A stretch of DNA of 64,000 nt, taken from contig NZ_MINI01000028.1 of NCBI RefSeq assembly GCF_002906855.1, positions 2,108,001 to 2,172,000 on the forward strand, given 5' to 3'. The translations under genes and the position numbers were made by a program. Positions 18,446 to 28,281 of the stretch are shown in pieces; the stretch's first letter is position 1, and each line of letters starts with the position of its first letter. The DNA is from Pseudomonas putida (GTDB taxonomy: Bacteria > Pseudomonadota > Gammaproteobacteria > Pseudomonadales > Pseudomonadaceae). The notes under the pieces were generated by a model. It did no database searches. It worked only from the letters and a program-made list of their open reading frames with translations, and was not told the origin of the DNA.

Positions 18446-19830
18446 GCCAAACCGGCCAGGGGGCAGTGCAACACCAATTTCGCCCCACCCAGCTCGCTCT
18501 CGCCAATCTCCAGCCCGAACCCGTGCAGGTCGACGATCGCCGCAACGATCGACAACCCAAGGCCGAACCCGGAATGGCGGTGGCCTTCGTCGCTACGATA
18601 AAACCGCTTCAACACCGCAGTCCGTTCCTCTTCGGGAATCCCCGGCCCGCTGTCTTCGATGGCAATGTGCACACCCAGTTCATCCTGAGTCGCCTTGATG
18701 GCAACCCGACCCTCTTCGGGCGTGAACTTGATGGCATTGCCCACCAGATTGGCCAGTGCTTCGAACAGCAACTCGCGATCACCATGCAGCGCCGGCAACT
18801 GGGCAGGCTGTTCAAGATTCAGGCGGATGCCGCCATCTTCGGCCAGCGGCAGATAGAAATCGTGCAGTTCCACCAGCAAGTCGTGCGGATCGAGCTGAAC
18901 AAAACCGGCGCGACGCTGGCGGTCTTCCAGCTCGCTGATACGCAGCAGGCCACGGAAGCGTGCCATCAGCGTGTCGGTCTCGCCGATCGCCTGGTCCAGC
19001 GCTTCGGCTTGTGGCGAGTCGTGGGCGCTCTGCTGACGAATACGGTACAGCTGTGCCCGCAGGCGGGTGAGGGGGGTGCGCAGGTCGTGGGCAATGTTGT
19101 CGCAAACGCCTTTGACTTCATGCATCAGCCGTTCGATGCGGTCGAGCATGGCGTTGACGATATCGGCGAGCATATCCAGCTCATCGCGGCGCGCCGACAA
19201 CGGCAAACGGTGGGTGAGGTCGCCGGCGACGATCAGTTCGGCCTGGGCCTGTATCGCACGAATGCGCTTCAGCGGGCGGCGACGCAGCAGGTACCAACCG
19301 GCAAACCCCGGAATCAGGGTTAGCGAGATACCCCACAACAAGGCATGCAGAATGATGCGGGTGACCACGAACAACGAGCCATTGTCGCGGAACAGCACCA
19401 GCCAGCGGCCATCCTGCACTTGGATCGCCACGGCATCACAGCTGTCACGTGGCATGTGCGGGTCGTCAGCGTCCAGGCAGCGCTTGAGCTCATGCACCTT
19501 GCCGTCCAGCCCAAGGTCAGGGGGAATCGCGCGAATGCGCCCGCCCACCGGGTTGAACTGGGCGTCGAACAGGCCGTAGGCATCGAAACTGCGCTCTTCG
19601 AACGCCTGGCTGGCGATCAGGGCATCGTCCAGCTGCTTGCCACTCATGTGCGCGAACAGGTGCTGGCGCTGCAGCATGGAGTGGCGGGTGAGCTTGTTCA
19701 GGTAGCTGGAGACCTCGAAATACAGCACCCCCATGAGGATGCTGCTCCAAGCCACGAACAGGAAACTGTACAGCGCCAACAGGCGACTGGTCGACGAACT
19801 CCAGCCCTTAGACGGGTTCAGCAATGGCAT
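18439..19830 (-). CDS. two-component sensor histidine kinase
   Basis: A 463-residue inner-membrane kinase. TM1 is at about residues 15-38. A periplasmic loop of about 110 residues contains two cysteines (KRCLDADDP and RDSCDAV) that may pair. TM2 (about 155-178) is followed by a HAMP domain, then the H-box CDNIAHDLRTPLTRLR and an ATPase domain with N, G1 (DSGPGIPEEER) and G2 (GFGLGLSIV) boxes. Its start overlaps the response regulator gene by 23 nt. In P. aeruginosa the parRS system lies near glnS/cysS, so orthology is possible, but I cannot establish it. The ligand is unknown. Confidence 0.88.
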   Translation of the reverse strand: MPLLNPSKGWSSSTSRLLALYSFLFVAWSSILMGVLYFEVSSYLNKLTRHSMLQRQHLFAHMSGKQLDDALIASQAFEERSFDAYGLFDAQFNPVGGRIRAIPPDLGLDGKVHELKRCLDADDPHMPRDSCDAVAIQVQDGRWLVLFRDNGSLFVVTRIILHALLWGISLTLIPGFAGWYLLRRRPLKRIRAIQAQAELIVAGDLTHRLPLSARRDELDMLADIVNAMLDRIERLMHEVKGVCDNIAHDLRTPLTRLRAQLYRIRQQSAHDSPQAEALDQAIGETDTLMARFRGLLRISELEDRQRRAGFVQLDPHDLLVELHDFYLPLAEDGGIRLNLEQPAQLPALHGDRELLFEALANLVGNAIKFTPEEGRVAIKATQDELGVHIAIEDSGPGIPEEERTAVLKRFYRSDEGHRHSGFGLGLSIVAAIVDLHGFGLEIGESELGGAKLVLHCPLAGLAK

Positions 19831-20488
19831 AACCCGAGCCCCGTACCGTACGGATCAGCGGCGACTGGCCGGCGGAGTCGATCTTCTTGCGCAGGCGGCC
19901 GATGTGCACGTCGATCAGGTTGGTGCCCGGATCGAAATGGTAGCCCCAGACTTCCTCGAAGATCATCATCCGCGTGATCACCTGGCCGCTGTGGCGCATC
20001 AGGTATTCCAGCAGCTTGTACTCGGTGGGCAGCAGGTTGAGGGTGTGTTCGCCGCGGCGGGCCTCGTGGCTGATCAGGTCCAGCTGCAGGTCGGCGACCT
20101 GCAGGCGGGTCTGGGTCATGGGTACGCTGTTGCGCCGCAGCAGCACTTCGACCCGCGCCGCCATCTCGTCCGAGGCGAACGGCTTGGTCAGGTAGTCGTC
20201 GCCGCCGGCACGCAGGCCGCGCACGCGCTCGTCGACGTCGGACAGGGCGCTGATCATCAGGATTGGCGTCGCGATCTTCAGGTTGCGCAGGGTGGTGACG
20301 ATCGTCAGGCCATCGACCTCGGGCAGCATGCGGTCTACGGTGATCAGGTCGTAACCGCCGGCAATGGCCTTGGCCAAGCCCTCGCGGCCATTGTCGGCCC
20401 AATCCACTTCCAGGCCGTGGCTGGAGAGTTCGGCGACGATTTCCTGGCCGGTGACGGCGTCGTCTTCGATGGTCAGTACGCGTGGCAT
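19808..20488 (-). CDS. OmpR-family response regulator
   Basis: A 226-residue regulator. The receiver domain has the acidic pair Asp9/Asp10, phospho-acceptor Asp52 (ITVDRMLP), the Ser/Ala switch (MISALSD) and Lys in LTKPF. The C-terminal winged helix (about 130-222) contains LLPTEYKLLEYLMRHSGQVITR and the VDVHIGRLRKKID recognition region. It is the first gene of the regulator-kinase operon and overlaps the kinase by 23 nt. Its partner and targets are not identifiable from the sequence. Confidence 0.92.
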   Translation of the reverse strand: MPRVLTIEDDAVTGQEIVAELSSHGLEVDWADNGREGLAKAIAGGYDLITVDRMLPEVDGLTIVTTLRNLKIATPILMISALSDVDERVRGLRAGGDDYLTKPFASDEMAARVEVLLRRNSVPMTQTRLQVADLQLDLISHEARRGEHTLNLLPTEYKLLEYLMRHSGQVITRMMIFEEVWGYHFDPGTNLIDVHIGRLRKKIDSAGQSPLIRTVRGSGYAIAEPV

Positions 20489-20573
20489 GCTCGTTCCTGG
20501 GCGTCTATTTGGAGATTTGATTGTGCCAAAGAATAGCCAAACAGCGATTTAAGAAAAATTCATCTACGCCGGG

Positions 20574-20612
20574 TAAAACAAAACGGGGCATGCCAGTGTC
20601 TGGCATGCCCCG
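20574..20612 (-). terminator. intrinsic terminator of ilvE
   Basis: CGGGGCATGCCAG pairs perfectly with CTGGCATGCCCCG (13 bp, 3-nt loop, 20584-20612). On the minus strand the stem is followed by TTTTGTTTT. It lies 23 nt past the ilvE stop. Confidence 0.9.
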
Positions 20613-20634
20613 TCGATCAGCGTGGCGCAGCGGC

Positions 20635-21654
20635 TCAGGCGACCTTGACGATCCAGCCTGCCGGTGCTTCGACGTCACCGCTCTGGATGCCGGTCAGCTC
20701 GTTATAGAGCTTCTGGGTGACCGGGCCGACTTTTTCCAGGTCGTGGAACACGTGCAGCTTGCCGTTGTACTCGATGCCACCGATCGGGGTGATCACCGCG
20801 GCGGTGCCGCAGGCGCCGGCTTCGATGAAGCGGTCGAGCTTGTTGATCTCGACGTCACCTTCGATCACGGTCAGGCCCAGGCGCGATTGCGCCAGTTCCA
20901 TCAGCGACAGGCGGGTGATGCCTGGCAGTACCGAGGCCGATTTCGGGGTGACGAATTCGTTGTTGGCGGTGATACCGAAGAAGTTGGCCGAACCGACTTC
21001 CTCGATCTTGGTGTGGGTCAGCGGATCGAGGTAGATGGCGTCGGCGAAGTTGGCCTTCTTGGCTTCAGCGCCTGGTTGCAGGCTCGCGGCGTAGTTGCCA
21101 CCGACCTTGGCTGCGCCAGTGCCCTGAGGGGCGGCACGGTCGAAGCTGGAAATCTGGAAGTTGTGCGGCTTCATGCCGCCCTTGAAGTACGAGCCAACCG
21201 GGATGGCGAAGACCGAGAAAATGAACTCGGGGGCGGTGCGCACGCCGATGTTGTCGCCGGTACCGATCACGAATGGGCGCAGGTACAGGGCGCCTTTGCC
21301 GTGTGGTGGGACGAACTTCTCATTGGCCTTGACCACTTGCTTGCACGCTTCGATGAACACATCGGTCGGCACGTGCGGCATCAGTAAACGCGCGCAGCTG
21401 CGCTGCATACGGGCGGCGTTCTGGTCTGGGCGGAACAGGTTGATCGAGCCGTCCTTGCAACGGTAGGCCTTGAGGCCTTCGAAGCACTGCTGGCCATAGT
21501 GCAGGGCGGTGGAGCCTTCACTGATGTGCAGCACGTTGTCTTCGGTCAGGGTGCCTTTGTCCCACTCACCATTGCGCCACACGGACAGGTAGCGCTTGTC
21601 GGTCTTGATGTAGTCGAAACCCAGCTTGTCCCAGTTAATGCTTTCGTTACTCAT
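20635..21654 (-). CDS. ilvE: branched-chain amino acid aminotransferase
   Basis: A 339-residue fold-type IV PLP enzyme that transaminates leucine, isoleucine and valine with 2-oxoglutarate. Visible blocks are HYGQQCFEGLKAYR near the N-terminus, the PLP lysine in GAAKVGGNYAAS, EVGSANFFGI and the LPGITRLSL segment. The length matches the longer (class II-like) bacterial enzymes. Monocistronic, with a strong terminator downstream. Confidence 0.96.
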   Translation of the reverse strand: MSNESINWDKLGFDYIKTDKRYLSVWRNGEWDKGTLTEDNVLHISEGSTALHYGQQCFEGLKAYRCKDGSINLFRPDQNAARMQRSCARLLMPHVPTDVFIEACKQVVKANEKFVPPHGKGALYLRPFVIGTGDNIGVRTAPEFIFSVFAIPVGSYFKGGMKPHNFQISSFDRAAPQGTGAAKVGGNYAASLQPGAEAKKANFADAIYLDPLTHTKIEEVGSANFFGITANNEFVTPKSASVLPGITRLSLMELAQSRLGLTVIEGDVEINKLDRFIEAGACGTAAVITPIGGIEYNGKLHVFHDLEKVGPVTQKLYNELTGIQSGDVEAPAGWIVKVA

Positions 21655-21812
21655 GACACCCTCGATTGTCTTGCAAGTGCCCGATCGCTCGGGCTGCTGT
21701 TATATGCGCACCACGCCACGATAATACAAACCTTGCGGATCGGGAACCGTGGCAGCGGCCTTGCGTCGCGAAAGGCAGCGAAGCCCCCCGGCAGGAGGGC
21801 TACGTTGCAGCC

Positions 21813-23417
21813 CTATTGCGACACAGGGGCGCTCTTGCAAACGAGATGCAGGTAACCGTCAAGTTTGAGGCGCTCGAGAAACACCGCATCATGGGAGCTG
21901 ACCAGCAAAGCCCCTTGGAACTGATCCAGCATGCGCTCCAGGGCATCCAGCGAAGGCAGATCGAGGTGATTGCCAGGCTCATCGAGCAGCAACAGATCGA
22001 CCGGTCGTTCGCCATACAGGATTGCTGCCAGTGCGGCCTTGAGCCGTTCGCCACCGCTTAGCAGGCCGCTGGGGAGCTCGATGCGAGCAGCATCCAGGCC
22101 CAGTTGGGCCAGGCGAGTGCGCAGGGTGGCCTGGTCCTGCGCCGGATGGGCCGCTGACAGGTGGTCAAGTGCGCTGTGCCGGCTCGGCAAGGCGCTGCAA
22201 TGCTGGTCGAGCAGCGCCACTTCGCCGTTTTGGTACAGCTCGCCCGCCGTGAGCGGCAGATTGCCGAGCAGCACCTTGAACAAAGTTGACTTGCCGCTGC
22301 CATTGGCGCCGGTCAAGGCCATCCGCTGGCCCAGGCACAGGCGCAGGTCAATCGCCTGGGCGCTGCCCCTGGGCAGTCGCGCCCCTTTCAGTCGCAACAC
22401 TTCCCCTCCCGCATGGCGTCGAGGTGCTGGCGGGTGAACCACGATCGGGCTGTCCTGCTCGACTTGGCGAGCCGCCTTGCACACCTGCGTCTGCAGCCCT
22501 TGCAGGGCCGTGCGATGGTCGCGCCGTTGCTTGCCGGCGGTGGCCTGGCTGCGCTCCTGTTGGCGGTCGACGAGAATTTTCGCCTGGTTGGCATGCTTGG
22601 CCTGGCGGCTGGCGCGTGCCTGGTGGCGTTCCAGGCGGTCGCGTTGGCGCTGCATTTCACGGGCTTGGTGCTGGCGTTCCTGTTTGGCGCGGTCGAGTGC
22701 CTGCAAGGCCTGCTCACGCTGCTCAGCCTTGTGCCGTTCATAAAAGTCGTAATCGCCGCCGAACGATTGCAGGCCCAGGCCAGACAGTTCGACGATGCGC
22801 GTCATGTGCCTGAGCAGCTCGCGGTCATGGCTGATGACCAGCAATCCTTTGTCCCAGGCCTGAAGCATGCGCAGCAGTTCGGCGCGGCCCTCGCGGTCCA
22901 GGTGGTTGCTGGGTTCATCAAGGATCAGGTAGTCGGCCTCGCTGAGCCATGCACCCAGCAGGGCGACCCGCATGGCCTGGCCGCCACTGAGGCGGGTGAT
23001 CGGGTGCTGGTGGTCGAGGTGCCCCAAGCCCAGCTGTTGCAGGTGCTGGTGCAGCTGCTCGCGAATGTTCCAGCGCTCGCCCACGGCCTCGAAATCGTCC
23101 GGGTCGACTCCGCCTTGCTCTATGCGCTCCAGCGCGGCGATCACGCCGGCAACCTGGGCCAGGTCGGCCAGCCGCGGGCTGTGTTCGATCACCCGCTGGT
23201 CGAGGTAATGGACCCGCCCATGGCGCAGGCAGCGGCCACTGCTGGGCTCGCGCCGGCCGGCCAGTATCTGCCCGAGCAGGCTCTTGCCCACGCCGTTACG
23301 CCCGACCAGGCCGGTACAGCGTTGGTCGAGCGACAGGTTGAGGTCGGTAAACAAGGGCCTGCCATCAGGCAAGGCCAGGCAGACGCTGTCCAGCGTCAAA
23401 ATCGACGTATTCGTCAT
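21813..23417 (-). CDS. ABC-F family ATPase (ribosome-associated translation factor type)
   Basis: A 534-residue protein with two ABC domains and no transmembrane segment. Walker A motifs are GRNGVGKS (39-46) and GANGSGKS; signatures are LSGGQ and LSGGE; Walker B motifs are LILDEPSNHLD and LLLDEPGNHLD, each with the catalytic Glu. Between the domains is a long charged coiled-coil linker (HKAEQREQALQAL... through the RQQERSQATAGKQRR region), the P-site-tRNA-interacting element of ABC-F proteins. Such factors resolve stalled ribosomes or protect them from antibiotics. I chose the ATG at 23417, with GTGGAG 6 nt upstream. It is preceded by two overlapping mini-ORFs and its own promoter. Which ABC-F subfamily it belongs to is unclear. 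Confidence 0.88.
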   Translation of the reverse strand: MTNTSILTLDSVCLALPDGRPLFTDLNLSLDQRCTGLVGRNGVGKSLLGQILAGRREPSSGRCLRHGRVHYLDQRVIEHSPRLADLAQVAGVIAALERIEQGGVDPDDFEAVGERWNIREQLHQHLQQLGLGHLDHQHPITRLSGGQAMRVALLGAWLSEADYLILDEPSNHLDREGRAELLRMLQAWDKGLLVISHDRELLRHMTRIVELSGLGLQSFGGDYDFYERHKAEQREQALQALDRAKQERQHQAREMQRQRDRLERHQARASRQAKHANQAKILVDRQQERSQATAGKQRRDHRTALQGLQTQVCKAARQVEQDSPIVVHPPAPRRHAGGEVLRLKGARLPRGSAQAIDLRLCLGQRMALTGANGSGKSTLFKVLLGNLPLTAGELYQNGEVALLDQHCSALPSRHSALDHLSAAHPAQDQATLRTRLAQLGLDAARIELPSGLLSGGERLKAALAAILYGERPVDLLLLDEPGNHLDLPSLDALERMLDQFQGALLVSSHDAVFLERLKLDGYLHLVCKSAPVSQ

Positions 23418-23491
23418 GCACAACTCCACATATGCCGCGACATCTCCGGGGGCCGGAGGCTGAAGACTGGCCGTCGAAAGGACGGCGGCAT
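23414..23491 (-). CDS. putative 25-codon leader peptide overlapping the ABC-F start
   Basis: The ATG at 23491 opens a 25-residue frame starting MPPSFRRPVF and containing a second diproline (RPPE). Its TGA overlaps the ABC-F ATG as ATGA. Its ATG overlaps the stop of the three-codon ORF upstream (TGATG). It has no good ribosome binding site of its own, so it would depend on reinitiation. It could be chance, but the exact overlaps and the link between ABC-F factors and polyproline stalling make it notable. Confidence 0.35.
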   Translation of the reverse strand: MPPSFRRPVFSLRPPEMSRHMWSCA

Positions 23492-23502
23492 CAATGGCGC
23501 AT
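23491..23502 (-). CDS. putative three-codon upstream ORF (Met-Arg-His)
   Basis: ATG CGC CAT TGA at 23502-23491, with AAGAGGT ending 9 nt upstream as a good ribosome binding site. Its stop overlaps the start of the 25-codon leader. It may be a minimal start-stop element feeding ribosomes into the leader. Confidence 0.3.
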   Translation of the reverse strand: MRH

Positions 23503-23533
23503 TGGACGAATACCTCTTGGAAGTGGATGTGAA

Positions 23534-23562
23534 AGCCTAACCGAGCGGCGAGGGCGGGTAAA
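23534..23562 (-). promoter_or_regulatory. sigma-70-type promoter of the ABC-F gene
   Basis: On the minus strand TTTACC (23562-23557), a 17-nt spacer, then TAGGCT (23539-23534). It gives a 5' leader of about 110 nt containing both mini-ORFs and two hairpins (GCCGTC/GACGGC and CTCCGG/CCGGAG). Confidence 0.4.
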
Positions 23563-23580
23563 GGCCCGGCAGGCCACTGC

Positions 23581-23934
23581 TCAACGCAAGCGCCTGCTCC
23601 AGTCACCTGCATGGCTGCGCGAGCAGGCTTCTTCACTGTCGAATCGTACATGCCAGGCAACGTGGTCCAGTTTCATACCGGCTTCATCGAGTGCCTGGGC
23701 CGTCAACGCCAGCATGCGCGCCTTGGCCTCACCTGCCAGCGCCGCTGCTTTATCGGCTTCTCGCTCGAACACCCAGGTAATGCGCAGGCTGGCCGGGTAG
23801 TCATCCGGGTCCAGCTGATGGGTCAGCCAGGTGAAGCCGACGATCTCGCCTTTTGCGGTTTCGCAGGCTTCGGTCAGGCAGCTGACCAGCTCGCGCTCCA
23901 GTCGCGCCAGCTCGCGCTTGCTCATGGCTTTCAC
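23581..23934 (-). CDS. hypothetical protein, about 117 residues
   Basis: A small soluble protein starting at a GTG (23934) that overlaps the stop of the glyoxalase-fold gene (GTGA) and has GAGGA 6-7 nt upstream; an ATG at 23925 is possible. It is highly charged, with an N-terminal amphipathic helix (SKRELARLERELVSCLTEAC) and a strand-rich centre (GFTWLTHQLDPDDYPASLRITWVF). I do not recognise the family. Coupling suggests a function shared with the upstream gene. Confidence 0.65.
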   Translation of the reverse strand: MKAMSKRELARLERELVSCLTEACETAKGEIVGFTWLTHQLDPDDYPASLRITWVFEREADKAAALAGEAKARMLALTAQALDEAGMKLDHVAWHVRFDSEEACSRSHAGDWSRRLR

Positions 23935-24308
23935 TGGGCATCCTCATCATCGATCTGCTGGCAGAAGCGCAACAGATTGCCGAACGGGTCGCGGATCTGC
24001 ATCTGCAGGCCCCAATCGACGCGTTCGGCCTGGGGCCGGGCATAGCTGTACTGCTTGTCCAGCAGTTCGCGCTCCAGTGCCAGCAGGTCTTCGGTGCGGG
24101 CGAACACGGTCGAGCCTGGGCAGGCATCGCCGTGGTGCTCACTAAGATGCAGGATCAGGCCGTCGCGGTGAATCTGCGCGTACAGCGGCAGGTCCGGACT
24201 GAAGCGGTGTTCCCAGTCGAGTTTGAAGCCCATGAAGTCGAGGTAGAACTCCTTGGCCTTGTCGACCGAAAAGATGCGCAGGATCGGGATGGCGGGGGCG
24301 AGTGACAT
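23931..24308 (-). CDS. glyoxalase/bleomycin-resistance-fold protein
   Basis: A 126-residue single-chain vicinal-oxygen-chelate protein. It contains IPILRIFSVDKAKEFYLDFMGF at the start, then LYAQIHRDGLILHLSEHHGDACPG and the C-terminal QIRDPFGNLLRFCQQ motif. Members include drug-binding and immunity proteins as well as enzymes, and the metal ligands are not clear enough to assign catalysis. The ATG at 24308 has AGGAG upstream. The next gene overlaps it by 4 nt. Confidence 0.8.
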   Translation of the reverse strand: MSLAPAIPILRIFSVDKAKEFYLDFMGFKLDWEHRFSPDLPLYAQIHRDGLILHLSEHHGDACPGSTVFARTEDLLALERELLDKQYSYARPQAERVDWGLQMQIRDPFGNLLRFCQQIDDEDAQ

Positions 24309-24376
24309 GGCGACTCCTTGGCCGAAGGCAAACGAAGACTTTAGCGCAGCACCGAAACAGGGCCAAGTGCCGCCCC

Positions 24377-24392
24377 TGCAATGTGCGTTGCA
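24377..24392 (+). promoter_or_regulatory. dyad upstream of the urease promoter (possible activator site)
   Basis: TGCAATGTGCGTTGCA has symmetric TGCAA/TTGCA arms 6 nt apart. It lies about 65 nt before the sigma-54-type promoter, where an enhancer-binding protein such as NtrC would sit. It is only a partial match to the NtrC consensus. Confidence 0.3.
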
Positions 24393-24454
24393 ACCCCGTA
24401 TGCCCCATGCCAGAGCCATCGCCATGAAGGTTTCATCTTCATTCACCTGCGTAG

Positions 24455-24471
24455 TTGGCCCGCAACCTGCT
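24455..24471 (+). promoter_or_regulatory. sigma-54-type promoter of the urease operon
   Basis: TTGGCCCG at 24455-24462 and TGCT at 24468-24471 place the invariant GG and GC exactly 10 nt apart (24457-24458 and 24469-24470), as in TTGGCACG-N4-TTGCT. It is about 110 nt upstream of ureD. Urease is commonly under nitrogen control through sigma-54 and NtrC. Confidence 0.5.
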
Positions 24472-24579
24472 ATATCCAGCCAGCGAAATTTGATCGAGTG
24501 GTCAGCCTGCTATCGTCCACAGGTGATGCACATGACCCTCTAAACGGCCGTCAGGCCACAGATATCAAGGGGCCGCAGG

Positions 24580-25413
24580 ATGTCGCTCGCGGAGCAGATC
24601 GAACCCACGGAACAGGACGCAGGCTGGAGTGCGCACCTGCAATTGCGCTTCGTCGAGCGTAATGGCGTGACCCGCCTTGGTGCGCGTCGTCACTTTGGCC
24701 CGCTTTTGGTGCAGCGTCCGTTCTACCCGGAGGGTGCTCCGTGCCACGTTTATGTGCTACACCCGCCCGGCGGCATCGTTGCCGGTGACCGGCTGGAACT
24801 GGACATCCACCTCGAACCCGGCAGCCATGCGTTACTGACCATGCCCGGGGCCAGCAAGTTCTACCGCAGCATCGGCCCCACCGCGCGGCTGGCCCAGCGC
24901 TTTCACCTGCAGGCTGGCAGCACGCTGGAATGGCTGCCTCAGGACAGCATCTTTTTCAACGGCGCCCGCGCCAGCCTCGACAGCCGCTTCACGCTGGAGC
25001 CGGGTGCGAAGTTGCTGGCCTGGGAAACCTTGTGTCTGGGCCGGCCGGTGATGAACGAGCGTTTCGAGCAAGGCGCCCTGGATAGCCGCCTACGTATCGA
25101 CCTGCCGGGCGATCCCGGTTTGCACGAGCGGCTGCGCATTTCAGGTGGGCAACTGGCCAAGGTCGGCGGCCACCCGCTGGTCGCCACCTTCTGCGCAGCG
25201 CCGGCGACCCCGGCTGTGCTGGAGCAGGTGCGCGCGCTACTCGATGAACTCGACACCCCCGCAGGCGCGACCTTGCTCGGCTCGCTGCTGGTGATCCGCC
25301 TGCTCGACCACGACAACCAACACCTGCAACACACCCTGCAGCGCCTCTGGCATGCCCTTCGCCCGGCCGTTCTCGGCCTGGCTGCATGCCCGCCGCGCAT
25401 CTGGGCCACTTGA
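24580..25413 (+). CDS. ureD: urease accessory protein UreD
   Basis: A 277-residue accessory protein that binds urease apoprotein and, with UreF and UreG, forms the complex that loads nickel. Family markers are the LQLRFVERNGVTRLGARRHFGPLLVQRPFYPEG opening, HPPGGIVAGDRLEL, TMPGASKFYRS and the LPQDSIFFNGARA block. It is the first gene of the urease operon, followed by ureA after 9 nt. Confidence 0.95.
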   Translation: MSLAEQIEPTEQDAGWSAHLQLRFVERNGVTRLGARRHFGPLLVQRPFYPEGAPCHVYVLHPPGGIVAGDRLELDIHLEPGSHALLTMPGASKFYRSIGPTARLAQRFHLQAGSTLEWLPQDSIFFNGARASLDSRFTLEPGAKLLAWETLCLGRPVMNERFEQGALDSRLRIDLPGDPGLHERLRISGGQLAKVGGHPLVATFCAAPATPAVLEQVRALLDELDTPAGATLLGSLLVIRLLDHDNQHLQHTLQRLWHALRPAVLGLAACPPRIWAT

Positions 25414-25422
25414 GAGAGCGCC

Positions 25423-25725
25423 ATGGAGCTGACCCCGAGAGAGAAAGACAAACTGCTGCTGTTCACCGCCGCGCTGCTGGCCGAACGGCGCCTGGCCCGT
25501 GGCCTGAAGCTCAACTACCCGGAGGCGGTCGCGCTGATCAGCGCCGCAGTGCTCGAAGGTGCCCGCGATGGCCGCACGGTGGCCGAGCTGATGAGCCTGG
25601 GCCGCGAAGTGATCGGCCGCGAGCAAGTCATGGAAGGCGTCGCCGAGATGCTGCATGACGTGCAGGTCGAGGCGACCTTCCCCGACGGCACCAAGCTGGT
25701 GACCGTGCACGACCCTATCGTCTGA
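25423..25725 (+). CDS. ureA: urease gamma subunit
   Basis: The 100-residue small structural subunit, with [46 protein letters not shown] helices and the terminal [14 protein letters not shown]. It assembles with UreB and UreC into the nickel enzyme that hydrolyses urea to ammonia and carbamate. It is separated from ureB by 19 nt. Confidence 0.97.
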   Translation: MELTPREKDKLLLFTAALLAERRLARGLKLNYPEAVALISAAVLEGARDGRTVAELMSLGREVIGREQVMEGVAEMLHDVQVEATFPDGTKLVTVHDPIV

Positions 25726-25744
25726 CCTGGAGCAGGAGCCCAGC

Positions 25745-26058
25745 ATGATCCCAGGTGAAATTCAGGTCGCCGCCGGCGACATCGAACTCAACGTCGGCCG
25801 TGACACGGTCAGCGTCAGCGTGGCCAACCATGGTGACCGGCCGGTGCAGGTCGGTTCGCACTACCACTTCTACGAGGTCAACGCTGCGCTGGTGTTCGAG
25901 CGTGAGCCAACCCGTGGCTTTCGCCTCGATATCCCAGCCGGTACTGCTGTGCGCTTCGAGCCTGGCCAGTCGCGCACCGTGCAGCTGGTGGCCTATGCCG
26001 GCAAGCGTGAAGTGTACGGCTTCCAGGGCAAGGTGAATGGCCCGCTGGAGGGCAGGGC

Positions 26059-26062
<4 letters not shown>
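25745..26062 (+). CDS. ureB: urease beta subunit
   Basis: A 105-residue subunit with the opening [16 protein letters not shown], then [16 protein letters not shown] and [21 protein letters not shown], all family hallmarks. It overlaps ureC by 4 nt (ATGA), giving matched synthesis of the structural subunits. No acetyltransferase gene lies between ureA and ureB; I recall one there in P. putida KT2440. Confidence 0.97.
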
Positions 26063-27762
<1,700 letters not shown>

Positions 27763-27772
27763 AGGAGTGAAG

Positions 27773-28258
27773 ATGATTGTCCTGACCCGCCGGATCGAGG
27801 CATCCGAGACCGTCACCGGTACCGTGACCCTGGACGTCGACAGCCGTATCAAAAGCCGCCTGCGCGTGACCCTGGACGATGGCCGCGAAGCCGGGCTGAT
27901 GCTCGAACGTGGCCACCTGCTGCGCGGCGGCGAACTGCTCGCCGATGCCTCGGCAGGCCAGGTGATTCGCGTGCTGGCTGCAGCTGAAGCGGTATCGACC
28001 GTGCGTTGTGCCGACCCGCACTTGCTGGCCCGCGCCGCCTATCACCTGGGCAACCGCCACGTCCCCCTGCAAATCGATCCGGGCTTGCTGCGCTATCAGC
28101 ATGACCATGTCCTCGACGACATGCTGCGCGGCCTGGGCCTGACGGTGGAAGCCGAGCAAGCACCGTTCGAGCCGGAAGCCGGTGCCTACCAGAGCGCGCC
28201 ACACAGCCACAGCCATGGCCACGACCATCCGTTCGTGCGCCTGCCAGCCCATTCCTGA
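27773..28258 (+). CDS. ureE: urease nickel metallochaperone UreE
   Basis: A 161-residue chaperone that delivers Ni2+ to UreG and the urease activation complex. It has an N-terminal peptide-binding domain (residues 1 to about 70), a metal-binding domain with YHLGNRHVPLQI, and a His-rich tail (SHSHGHDHP). I chose the ATG at 27773, 6 nt after AAGGAG; the GTG at 27767 is too close to it. Confidence 0.95.
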   Translation: MIVLTRRIEASETVTGTVTLDVDSRIKSRLRVTLDDGREAGLMLERGHLLRGGELLADASAGQVIRVLAAAEAVSTVRCADPHLLARAAYHLGNRHVPLQIDPGLLRYQHDHVLDDMLRGLGLTVEAEQAPFEPEAGAYQSAPHSHSHGHDHPFVRLPAHS

Positions 28259-28281
28259 ACCCTTCATCAAAGGAGCCCACC

